A stretch of DNA of 64,000 nt from Kribbella sp. CA-293567. Lineage in GTDB: Bacteria > Actinomycetota > Actinomycetes > Propionibacteriales > Kribbellaceae. This document shows, in pieces, positions 53,839-64,000 of this stretch. The stretch is from NCBI RefSeq assembly GCF_027627575.1, contig NZ_CP114065.1, forward strand, positions 2,914,001 to 2,978,000, read 5' to 3'. The translations under genes were made by a program, and so were the position numbers. Under the pieces are notes generated by a model. That model was not told the origin of the DNA. It did not search any database and saw nothing but the letters and a program-made list of their open reading frames with translations. Every line of letters starts with the position of its first letter. Positions within the stretch are counted from its first letter, which is position 1.

Positions 53839-56800
53839 AGACCAACATGATCCCGCTGTCGTACGCCCAGCAGAGGCTCTGGTTCATCGACCGTCTCGAA
53901 GGGCCGTCCGCCACGTACAACCTGCCGGCCGCGCTGCGGCTGAAGGGTGCGCTCGATCTCGACGCGATGGTGGCCGCCATCCACGACGTCATCGGCCGGC
54001 ACGAGAGTCTGCGGACCCTGATCGTCGAGGATGCCGAGGGTGACGCCTTCCAGCGGATCCTTCCCGCCGCCGACGTTCGGCTCGATGTTCCGGTCATCGA
54101 CGTGGAGCCGGAGGGGGTGGCCGGAATGCTGGCGTCGGTGGCCAGCTACCGGTTCGACCTGTCGGCCGACGTACCGATCCGGGCGTCCGTCTTCCGCTGT
54201 GGCCCGGAGGACTTCGTCCTCGCGCTGGTGATCCATCACATCGCCGGTGACGGTGGCTCGATGGCGCCGCTGGCCCGCGACCTGTCGATCGCCTATCAGG
54301 CAAGGGTGTCCGGCGCCGTCCCGGTGTGGCCGGAGCTGCCGGTGCAGTACTCCGACTATGCGCTCTGGCAGCGAGAGCTGGTCGGAGACGAGACCGATCC
54401 GCAGAGCGTGCTGTCGGTCCAGGCCGGCTACTGGCGGAACGCGCTGGAAGGGATTCCGCAACCTTTGGCGTTGCCGTCGGATCGGCCGCGGCCGGTGGTG
54501 GCGAGTTATCGCGGTGACGTGCTGGAATTCAGCCTGCCGGGCGAACTGCTGGCCGGTGTCGAGGAGCTGGCCCGTTCCCGCGGTGTCACCGTGTCGATGG
54601 TTTTCCAGGCGGCACTGTCCGTGCTGCTGAACCGCCTCGGTGGTGGCGACGACCTGACCATCGGCTCCCCGATCGCAGGCCGGACCGACGAGGCACTGAA
54701 CGACCTGGTGGGGTTCTTCGTCAACACCTGGGTGTTGCGGGTGCAGCTAGGCCCGGACCTGCCGTTCGAGCGGTTGGTGGACGGCGTCCGGGAGCAGGCG
54801 CTGGCGGCGTACGACCATCAGGATGTGCCGTTCGAGCGATTGGTGGAGTTGCTGCGGCCGGAGCGGTCGACGGCGCACCATCCGTTGTTCCAGGTGATGT
54901 TCGCGTGGCAGAACAACGTGCGGCCCGACCTGGTGCTCCCCGGCGTCGACGTGGTCGTGGAGCCGGTGTCGACGGGCACCGCGAAGTTCGATCTGTTCTT
55001 CAACCTGTCGCCTGACGAAACGGGCGAGTCGGTGGTCGGCGGTATCGAGTACGCGACCGATCTGTTCGACCGGTCGACGGTGGAGAAGATCGCCGCCCGG
55101 TTCGTCCGGGTGATCGAGCAGGTCGTGGCGGATCCGGCGGTACGAGTCGGCCAGGTCGACGTGCTGAGTCCGGGGGAGCGGGATCAGCTCGTCACCGGCT
55201 GGAACGACACAGCCATGGCGGTTCCGCAGTTGACTGTCCCGGCGCAGTTCGAGCAACAGGTACGACGTACGCCGGACGCGGTTGCTGTCGTCCGTGGCGA
55301 GGAGTCGGTGACGTACGCCGAGTTGAACCGCCGGGCGAACCAGTTGGCGCACTGGCTGATCAGTGAAGGAGTCCGGCCGGAGCTCCGCGTTGCGGTGTTG
55401 CTGCCGCGTTCGGTCGATCTGATGGTGGCGCTGCTGGCGGTCATGAAGGCCGGTGGCTCGTACGTCCCGGTTGACCCGGACTACCCGGGCACCAGGGTGC
55501 AGTTCGTGGTCTCGGACTGCGAACCGGTGCTGGTACTCGACGCCGAGCGGCTCGCTGGAGCAGACCTGTCGGGCTGTTCCGAGGACGACCCGGGAGTTCC
55601 GGTCGCGCTGTCGAACACGGCGTACGCCATCTACACCTCCGGATCGACCGGTACGCCGAAGGGCGTGGTGATCGAGCACGGCGCACTGGTCAACTTCCTG
55701 GCTTCGATGCAGGACCGGTTCGGCCTGACCGCGGCAGACCGCTTATTGGCGGTCACCACGGTCTCGTTCGACATCGCCGGGCTGGAGCTCTACCTGCCTC
55801 TGCTGGCCGGCGCCCAGGTGGTGCTGGCCGACAAGGAGCAGGTCTCGCAGCCGGCCGTGGTCTTCGACCTGATCGAGACCAACGATGTCTCGATCATGCA
55901 GGCCACGCCGTCGCTGTGGCAGTTGCTGGTCGACCACGATCCCGTCCGAATGGCTGGTCTGCGCGTCCTCACCGGTGGTGAGGCGCTGCCCGCAGCCTTG
56001 GCCGAGACGCTGAGCAAGCACGCCGATCACGTGACCAACCTGTACGGACCGACCGAGACGACGATCTGGTCGACCGCGGCGACGGTCTCGGTCGGCGCCG
56101 CGCCCACGATCGGCCACCCGATCGCCAACACGCAGATCCTGATCCTGGACGAGTCGCTGCAGCCCGTACCGGCGGGCGTTCCCGGCGATCTGTGGATCGC
56201 GGGTGACGGTGTCGCTCGCGGGTACTACGGCCGCCCGGGGCTGACGGCGGAGCGGTTCGTCGCCAACCCGTTCGGAGCGCCGGGTGCACGGATGTACCGC
56301 GCCGGCGACAAGGCACGCTGGACGGTGCGGGGCGAACTCGAGTTCATCGGGCGCGCCGATCATCAGATCAAGATCCGGGGCTTCAGGGTCGAGCCGGGCG
56401 AGATCGAACACGTGCTGGTGTCGCACCCTGCGGTACGCCAGGCCGTCGTGATCGCCCGCGAGGACCAGCCCGGCGACGTCCGGCTGGTCGGCTACGTCAC
56501 GCCGGATCTCTCCGGCATCGGCACCGACGAAGGGGCGAGCGAGCAGGTCGAGGAGTGGCAGCTGGTCTACGACCAGGCCTATGTCGAGTCCGCCGATCAG
56601 GCGTGGGGCGAGGACTTCGACCTGTGGAGGTCCAGCTACACCGGTGACTCGATCCCGCTGGAGGAGATGCGGGCCTGGCGCGACGCCGCGGTGGAACAGG
56701 TGATGTCACGCTCTCCCCGCACCATCCTGGAACTCGGTGTCGGCTCCGGTCTGTTGCTGGCTCCGATCGCCGGTCAGGTCGAGCAGTACTGGGCCACTGA

Positions 56801-59800
56801 CTTCTCGCCGGCCGTCGTCGAGCGGCTGCGACGTCAGGTGGAACAGGCCGGTCTCGAAGACCGGGTCCAGTTGCGATGCCAGCCGGCCGACGACCTGTCG
56901 GGCTTGCCGCGGGGAACCTTCGACACCATCGTGCTGAACTCGGTCGCGCAGTACTTCCCGAACGAGCGGTACCTCGAGCAGGTTCTGGACAACGCGTGGG
57001 AGTTGCTGGCCGACGACGGCCGGCTGGTTCTCGGTGACATCCGGCGCAGGGCCTCCCTTGCGCTGCTGCAGACCGGCGTACAGCGAGTTCAGCATCCGGA
57101 GTCGGCCCCGGCGCTGAAGCGTGCGGCGGTCGAGCAGGCCATGCTGCTCGAGAAGGAGCTCGTGATCGACCCCGAGTGGTTCGCGCTCTGGGCGAGCCGC
57201 GTCGGCGCTGGTGTCGACATCCGGCTGAAGGACGGCAACGCGCACAACGAGCTGACGCGGCACCGGTACGAAGTGGTCCTCCACAAGGCGTCTTCGGTAG
57301 CACTCACCGCGGTCGACGACCTTCCGGTGCATGGCTGGTCCGGTGATCTCCAGCAGGTCCCGACAGATTCGGCGGTGCGGATCACCGCGATCCCCAACGC
57401 GCGAGTTGCCGCGGAGGCGAAGGCGGCCCGAGAGCTCGGCCTGGAGGACTCGAACCCGGTACCGCAGCCCGCGCTCGACCCACAGGAACTCAAGAACTGG
57501 GCATCGGAACGCGGCTTGGACGCGATCGTCACCTGGTCCCCGAGAGCGGTCGACCTGTACGACGTGGTGCTGGCGCCCGCCGGGCAGCTGGAGATCGTCA
57601 CCGGCACGTACGTCGCGGCGACGGATGGTCGCGCTCTGGTCAACGACCCCGCTGCCGCTCGTGGCATCGGCTCCCTCCTGGTCGCCCTTCGCGGGTATGT
57701 CCAGGAGAAGCTGCCGGAGTACATGGTGCCCTCGGCCGTCGTCGCCATCGGCGCGGTACCGCTGACCCCCAACGGCAAGCTGGACCGGAAAGCTCTGCCG
57801 GCTCCCGACTACCTGGCCACGATCGGTGGCCGTGCGCCGACGACGCCCGAGGAGGAGTCGCTCTGCGCTCTCTTCGCCGAAGTGCTCGGGCTGGAGCGGG
57901 TCGGCGTCGACGATGACTTCTTCGCGATCGGCGGACACTCGCTGCTGGCCACCCGGCTGGTGAGTCGGGTGCGGACAGTTCACGGGGTCGAGATCCCGAT
58001 CCGCGCGGTTTTCCAGGCACCGACGGTCTCCGAGCTGGCGGTGTACCTGACGGGTGAAGAGGACCTGCGGCCGAAGCTGGAGGTGGTCGAGCGTCCGGAG
58101 CGGGTGCCGTTGTCGTTCGCGCAGCAACGGCTGTGGTTCATCCACCGCTTCGAGGGGCCGTCGGCGACGTACATCATGCCGCTCGCTTTGCGGATGAGCG
58201 GCGAGTTGGACGCCGATGCTCTGCGGCGGGCGTTGCAGGACGTGGTGACCAGGCACGAGTCACTGCGGACGATCTTCGGTGAGGCCGACGGTCAGCCTTA
58301 CCAGGACATTCTCGATCCCTCGGCGGCCGACGTGCCGTGGCATGAGGAGACCGTCGCGGAGGCCGGCCTGGTTCAGGCGTTGCGGAACGCGGCCAGTCAG
58401 CCGTTCGACCTCGGGACGGAGATCCCGCTGCGGGCATGGCTGTTCCGGCTGTCACCGACCGAGTCGGTGTTCATGGTTCCCGTACACCACATCGCGGCCG
58501 ACGGCTGGTCGCTCGGGCCGCTGGCCGAGGATCTGGTCGCTGCCTATGCGGCGCGTTGTGAGGGCCGGGAGCCGCAGTGGGAACCGTTGCCGGTCCAGTA
58601 CGCCGACTACACCCTCTGGCAGCGTGAGCTGCTCGGCGACCGCAACGACTCCGGAAGCCTGTACCGCGAGCAGCTGGACTACTGGACGGGGCAGCTGGCT
58701 CAGTTGCCCGAGGCAATCGAGCTGCCGACCGACCGGCCACGGCCGGCGGTTGCCTCGCACGCCGGCGAGCTGTCCTGGTTCGAGTTCGACGAAACGCTGA
58801 GTGACGGCGTTCGGCGACTCGCCCGCGAGACCGGCGCGACGGTGTCGATGGTGCTTCAAGCCGGGTTGGCCGCACTGCTGACCAGGCTCGGCGCCGGCAC
58901 CGATGTTCCGATCGGCTCGCCGATCGCCGGCCGGACCGACGAGGCGCTCAAGGATCTGGTGGGCTTCTTCGTCAACACCTGGGTGCTGCGGACCGACACC
59001 TCCGGCGATCCGAGCTTCGAGGAGCTGGTCGCCAGGGTGCGCGAGGCCAGCCTCGCGGCCTATGACCACCAGGACATCCCGTTCGAGCACCTGGTCGAGA
59101 TCCTCAACCCGGCCCGGTCGACCGCGCACCACCCGTTGTTCCAGGTGTCGCTGGCGTTGCAGAACAACGCGCAGCCCGCGTTCGCCCTGGACGGGCTCAC
59201 GGTGTCCCACGAGCCGGTGCTCCTCGGGACCTCCCGCTTCGACCTGTTCCTCAGCGTCACCGAGCGGTACGCGGCGGACGGGACCGGGCGGCTCACCGGC
59301 GTCGCGGAGTACGCGACCGATCTGTTCGACGCCGCGACGGTCGAGACCCTTGTCTCGCGCTGGCGTCAGCTGCTCACGCAGTTCGTCTCCGCCCCCGGCG
59401 CGCCCATCGCGGCGGCCGAGGTGGTCACCGACGGTGAGCGTGCCGCGCTGACCAGGTGGTCGGGACCGGGCCGCGACGAGACCTTCGCGGCCGGAACCGT
59501 CCACGAGCGGTTCTCGGCACAGGCGGCCCGTACGCCGGACGCCATCGCGCTGGTCGCGGGCACCGACACGTGGACGTATGCCGAACTGGACCGTTGGACC
59601 AACCGCCTCGCGCACTGTCTCCGCGAGCGCGGCGCCGGACCGGGGCGCCGCGTGGCGCTGACGCTGGAACGGTCACCGTTGCTCGTAGCAACGATTCTCG
59701 GAGTGCTCAAGACGGGTGCCGCGTACGTACCGGTCAACCCCGGCGATCCGGCCGACCGGGTCGAGTTCGTACTCGCGGACGTCGATCCCGCGGTGACGGT

Positions 59801-62800
59801 CGATCTCCGGTTCGGCGACGTGTCACTGGACGCCTGTCCGGACGGTCCGCTCAACGAGCAACTCGTGGCGGAGTCGAGCGTCGCCTACGTCATGTACACC
59901 TCGGGTTCGACCGGGCAGCCGAAGGGAGTGGAGGCGACGCATCGCAACGTCGTCGATCTGGCTCTCGACAGTTGCTGGTCCGGTCCGGCTCATCGCCGCG
60001 TGCTGGTGCACTCGCCGCACACGTTCGACGCGTCCACCTACGAGCTGTGGGCGCCCTTGCTCTCCGGCGGCACCGCGGTGCTGGCACCTGCCGGGCGGCT
60101 GGGAACCGCGGAGTTGGCGGGCTTGATCGCGACGCACGAGATCACCGGTCTCTGGTTGACGGCAGGCTTGTTCGCGATGGTTGCCGAGCAGCAGCCCGAG
60201 TGTTTCGCCAACGTGGCTGAGGTGTGGGCCGGCGGTGACGTGTTGTCTCCGGCTGCCGTCCGCCGGGTGCTCGAGACCTGTCCGGGCGTCGTGGTCGTCA
60301 ACGGCTACGGACCGACCGAGATCACGACGTTCGCGACGCGGTACCGGGTGGAAGATCTTGCGTCCTGCACCGATCCGTTGCCGATCGGTGAGCCGATGCA
60401 GGGCAGCCGGGTGTACTTGCTGGACGAGAATTTGCGGCTGGTGCCGCCTGGTGTGGTGGGTGAGCTGTATGTCGCCGGAGACGGGGTCGCCCGTGGGTAC
60501 CTCGGCCGTCCGGGACTGACCGGTGAGCGGTTCGTCCCTGATCCGTTCGGTCGGCCCGGCGCCCGGATGTACCGGACCGGCGACCGCGCTCGGTGGAACT
60601 CGGAGGGCTTGGTCGAATACGCCGGCCGGGTCGACGATCAGGTGAAGCTGCGCGGATTCCGGGTCGAGCCCGGCGAGGTGGAGGCCGTGCTACGGAGTCA
60701 GGAGGGCGTCGCTCAGGCTGTGGCGATCGTCCGGACCGACAGTCTGGGCGAACGGCGGCTGATGGCCTACGTCGTACCGGACGGAACCGCTGCGTCCGAC
60801 GATGACGCTGTCGATCAGGTCGAGGAGTGGCGCGAGATCTACGACGTCATGTACGGCGAGACGGAGGTCGGCGCCGAAGGAGTCGGAGACGACTTCACCG
60901 GCTGGAACCGGTCGTACACGAACGACGCGATCCCGCTGGACGAGATGCGACGCTGGCGCGACGCGGTCATGCAGCGCATCGTTTCGCTGCAGCCGCAGCG
61001 GGTGCTCGAGATCGGTGTCGGTTCGGGTCTGCTGCTCGGCCCGCTGGTGCCGCGGGTGGAGGAGTACTGGGGCACCGACTTCTCGGCTCCGGTGATCGAG
61101 CGGCTCCGGACCCAGGTCGGCGCTGACCCGGGTCTGCGCGACAAAGTCACCTTGCGGTGCCAGCCTGCTGACGACGGAGACGGGCTGCCGACAGAGTTCT
61201 TCGACACGATCATCATCAACTCGGTGGTGCAGTACTTCCCGGACGCCGCCTACCTGACCAGAGTCCTGGACACGAGCATGGAGCTGCTTGCTCCGGGCGG
61301 GCGAATCCTCGTCGGTGACGTCCGCAACTACCGGACCTTGCGTGCTTTCCGTACGGCGGTGCACCGCGCTCAGTATCCCGGCGACTCACCGGCCGCAGTA
61401 CAGGCCGCGGTCGAGCGAGCGCTGCTCGGCGAGAAGGAGCTTGTGCTGGACCCGGGCTTCTTCACCGCGTGGGCAGCCAAGCAGCCGGCAGCCACCGGTG
61501 CGGACATCCGGCTCAAGCAGGGTGACTACCACAACGAGCTGACCCGCCACCGGTACGAGGTGGTGCTGCACAAGCAGCCGGCTTCGCCGTTGCGTCTCGA
61601 TGTGCTGCCGATCGCGGTATGGGGCGCTGAGGTGCAGAGCCTGTCGGACATCGAGCAAGCTCTGGCACGCCATGGTGGCCGGTTGCGGCTGACCCGAGTC
61701 CCGAACGAACGGCTCGTGAGCGAGGCCGCGGGCGAGGGAGCGGCGTACGACCCGAAGGGATCGCTCGATCCGGCCCGCCTCGAGGAGTGGGCCGCTGAGC
61801 GTGACCTGGTGGTGTACTGCACCTGGTCGGTCGAGTCGGCGGACTGCTTCGAAGCGATCCTGCTGGCCGATCGCGGCTCGGTCTGCTGTGACGGCGTGTA
61901 CCGGACGACGCCGGTCGGAACGCTCCTGGCCAACGCCCCGGTGGTGTCCCGCCGCGCATCGAAACTGCCGTCCCAGCTGCGACAGGAGCTCTCGGCCAGG
62001 CTCCCGGAGTACATGGTTCCGGCGGAGATCGTGGTTCTCGATCGGATGCCGCTCACGACGAACGGCAAGGTCGACCGAGTCGCGCTGCCGGAGCCGGACT
62101 CGGCGGCGGGGGAGTACCGAGCTCCTGGCAGCCCGCGTGAGGAGACTCTGGCGAGTCTGTTCGCTGAAGTGCTGGGCATCGACCGGATCGGTGTGGATGA
62201 CGACTTCTTCGCCTTGGGCGGCCACTCCCTGCGCGTGATTCGCCTGATCTGGCGGATTCGGGAGGAACTGGGGGTCGACGTACCGATCCGCTTGGTCTTC
62301 CAGCATTCGACAGTGGCGGAGCTGGCCGCACACCTGGCCGGTGACGAGGAGATCGGGTTCGAGGATCCGTTCGCTGTCGTGCTGCCGATCCGCACAGGCG
62401 GTGACAAGGCGCCGTTGTGGTGGCTGCATCCAGGCGGTGGCCTGTGCTGGCCGTACATGGGGTTCGCACCTCACTTGGACAAGGCGCACCCGCTGTACGG
62501 CGTACAGGCTCGGGGTTTCGACGGGAAGTCGCCGCGGCCGGCCTCGATCGAGGAGATGGTGGCCGACTATCTGGCGCACGTCTTCGAGATCCAGCCGACC
62601 GGGCCGTACTACCTGCTCGGCTGGTCCTTCGGGGGCACGATCGCCCACGCCATGGCGGCGGAGCTGCAGCGGCAAGGCCATGAGGTCGCTCTGCTCGCCC
62701 TGCTGGACTGTGTTCCGGCCAGCCACTTCGCGCGCTTCGACGCTCCGGACGAGGCAATGGTGCGCGAGTTCCTGGCGAACTACATGGGCCACTTGTCCGG

Positions 62801-63119
62801 TATGGAGGAGTACCCGTTCCTGGTGGAGACCGCTTCTTCGATCCTGGTCGATCACACCGTTCTGATGCAGCAGTACGACTCGCCCGTCTTCCGTGGCGAT
62901 CCGGTGTTCTTCAACGCGCTGCTCGACCCGGCGACGCGGGAGAAGCGTGAGCTCGAGGTCGAGTTCGACGTCCTGTGGCAGGAACACACCGATGGGCGGG
63001 TGCGGCGGATCGACCTGGACTGCACGCACCAGGAAATGTACTGGCCCGACAACGCGGCGGAGATCAGCCGCAACCTCAACCGTCTGATAGCCAATCCCGA
63101 GCTAGGAGCTGACTCATGA
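53835..63119 (+). CDS. Two-module NRPS: C-A(Gly)-MT-T / C-A(Val)-MT-T-TE
   Basis: A 3094-residue megasynthetase. Module 4: C (HHIAGDG near residue 134), an A domain with code DILQLGLIW (glycine) interrupted by an N-methyltransferase ([12 protein letters not shown] near 967), and T Ser1369, giving sarcosine. Module 5: C (HHIAADG near 1551), an A domain with DAYWWGGTF (valine) with a second inserted N-methyltransferase ([12 protein letters not shown] near 2395), and T Ser2798, giving N-methylvaline. A thioesterase ends the line (GWSFGG, Ser2931), likely to dimerise and cyclise two chains. GTG 53835 overlaps the first NRPS stop; the first C motif follows within a few residues. The stop overlaps the MbtH gene (ATGA). 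Confidence 0.95.
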
Positions 63120-63337
63120 GCACCAACCCTTTCGATGACGAGAACGGTGAATTCTTCGTACTGGTGAACGACGAGGGTCAGCACTCGCTGTGGCCCACGT
63201 TCAGCGAGATCCCGGCCGGCTGGCAGACCAAGCTGGGTCCGGCGAGCAGGGCGGAGTGCCTCGAGTACATCGAGGAGAACTGGACCGACATGAGGCCGCG
63301 GAGCCTGCAGGAGGCAATGGCCGCTGATGACAGGTGA
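63116..63337 (+). CDS. MbtH-like protein
   Basis: A 73-residue MbtH-family protein that binds adenylation domains and helps them fold and work. Signature residues are [29 protein letters not shown] and [14 protein letters not shown]. The ATG overlaps the stop of the second NRPS, so it is made with it. It is the only MbtH gene in the window and may serve the stand-alone Trp didomain as well as the NRPSs. Confidence 0.95.
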   Translation: MSTNPFDDENGEFFVLVNDEGQHSLWPTFSEIPAGWQTKLGPASRAECLEYIEENWTDMRPRSLQEAMAADDR

Positions 63338-63397
63338 CACCGGGTACCGGCGGTCAGGAGTTGGATACTGTCGGTCAGTTCCGGTAGAAGTGTGCGC

Positions 63398-63835
63398 ATG
63401 GCGATAGACCTGGAAGACCATCGCTCGTTGGTGATGTGGGCCGCTGTCTGCGCGGAGCACGTCCTGGAGAACTTCGAACGCGCCGGCTCGGCCGACGACC
63501 GGCCTCGGAAGGCTATCGAGGCCGGTCGGGCCTGGGTGCGTGGCGAGCTGAAGATGACAGATGCCCGGAAGGCGGCGTTCGCTGCTCATGCCGCGGCTCG
63601 GGAGGTGGCCGACGCATCCGCGCAGGCCGCGGCCCGGGCGGCCGGGCATGCCGCCGCGACCGCGCATGTGCACACCCATGCGCCGCATGCCGCGAACTAC
63701 GCGGCCAAGTCGGTCGGTAAGGCCGTTCTCGAGGCCAAGGGTTTGAAGGCGTCGGACTTGGCGGCGTTCCAGGAACGTCAGTGGCAGCGCGAGCAACTGC
63801 CGGAGAAGCTGGCAGGGATCGCGTACCCGGCCTGA
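63398..63835 (+). CDS. Putative immunity-like protein, Ala/His-rich
   Basis: A 145-residue protein with an N-terminal block (LEDHRSLVMWAAVCAEHVLE, DDRPRKAIEAGRAWVRGELK) that I recall from actinobacterial proteins labelled putative immunity (Imm5-like) proteins. The middle is an alanine-rich helical run with several histidines (HAAATAHVHTHAPHAANYAA). ATG 63398 is used; the frame begins two codons earlier. It lies 60 bases after the MbtH gene, so it could be the last gene of the peptide operon or a separate unit. No toxin partner is visible. Function uncertain. Confidence 0.65.
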   Translation: MAIDLEDHRSLVMWAAVCAEHVLENFERAGSADDRPRKAIEAGRAWVRGELKMTDARKAAFAAHAAAREVADASAQAAARAAGHAAATAHVHTHAPHAANYAAKSVGKAVLEAKGLKASDLAAFQERQWQREQLPEKLAGIAYPA

Positions 63836-63836
63836 T

Positions 63837-64000
63837 TCACCGTTCGACGCGGGCCTGCAGTCCGTCGAGCAAGCTGTCGAGGCCGAAGGTGAACGCCTCG
63901 TCCTGCATCGTGTCGAGATCGGTTCCGGAGGGCCACTGCAGGTGGCTCTCCGGAGCTGTGTCGAGGCCGTCGCCGCTCTGGGAAAGCTCGGAGATCTCGC
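63837..64000 (-). CDS. C-terminal part of a TetR-family regulator (cut by window edge)
   Basis: The last 164 bases encode, on the minus strand, a partial frame with its stop at 63837-63839. It ends DEAFTFGLDSLLDGLQARVE followed by a final Arg, the usual last helix of TetR-type (TetR_C) ligand-binding domains. The DNA-binding half lies outside the window. It converges with the immunity-like gene, only one base apart, and might regulate genes further right. Confidence 0.65.
   Translation of the reverse strand, partial: EISELSQSGDGLDTAPESHLQWPSGTDLDTMQDEAFTFGLDSLLDGLQARVER

Overview
This is a 64 kb piece of a high-GC actinobacterial chromosome. GTG and TTG starts are common and many genes overlap by 1-4 bp (ATGA, GTGA, TGATG). 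The left half holds ordinary actinomycete genes. The right half, about 32.1-63.3 kb, is one nonribosomal peptide cluster. The gene content and the predicted peptide point to Kribbella or a close relative of the Nocardioidaceae; that genus call is inference.

Layout. 0-2.7 kb: an SRPBCC protein, a degenerate 26-bp-period repeat array of about 16 units, a small PD-(D/E)XK-like protein and a lipoprotein. 2.9-5.5 kb: a membrane protein plus NarL-type two-component operon. 5.5-12.4 kb: a YjbR-like protein, an unknown protein, a fused MFS/spermidine-synthase-like protein, phosphoglucomutase, a DUF3037/HipA-like kinase pair and a glutamate-cysteine-ligase-like enzyme. 12.4-17.9 kb: a secreted two-domain phosphodiesterase and a MacB/FtsX-type ABC exporter. 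18.2-21.4 kb: two conserved unknowns, an ACT-GNAT fusion and a TrkA-type K+ channel. 21.7-25 kb: a decayed ADP-ribosylglycohydrolase-like remnant, a PfkB kinase and a glycosidase-like/FGE-like fusion. 25.2-30.8 kb: a phytoene-dehydrogenase-like oxidoreductase, an ECF42-type sigma factor and two paired acyl-CoA dehydrogenases. 30.9-32.1 kb: a ricin-lectin fragment, a WhiB-GntR hybrid regulator and a VOC protein.

The NRPS cluster has two parts. The first is a full cassette for 3-hydroxyquinaldic acid (3HQA) of the thiocoraline/echinomycin type: aryl-AMP ligase, Trp-type A-T didomain, P450, type II thioesterase, tryptophan 2,3-dioxygenase, aminotransferase and short-chain reductase. A lysine-cyclodeaminase-like enzyme would add L-pipecolate. 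The second part is two NRPSs (3635 and 3094 aa) with an MbtH protein. I read the A-domain codes by eye: DVWHISLVD (Ser, followed by an E domain), DIWSVGTYT (not recognised), DILQLGLIW (Gly), DILQLGLIW plus N-methyltransferase (sarcosine), DAYWWGGTF plus N-methyltransferase (N-Me-Val), then a terminal TE. The predicted half-molecule is 3HQA-D-Ser-(Pip)-Gly-Sar-N-Me-Val. Dimerised, this is the structure of the DNA bis-intercalator sandramycin, known from Kribbella sandramycini. An OmpR-type winged-helix gene is divergent from the NRPS operon across a 553-bp region with TCAAA-based palindromes. No exporter, UvrA-like resistance protein or aryl carrier protein is in the window; the cluster may continue to the right.

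No rRNA, tRNA, CRISPR array or intact insertion sequence was seen. Limits: domain and substrate calls come from reading motifs and from memory of the families; no database search was run.
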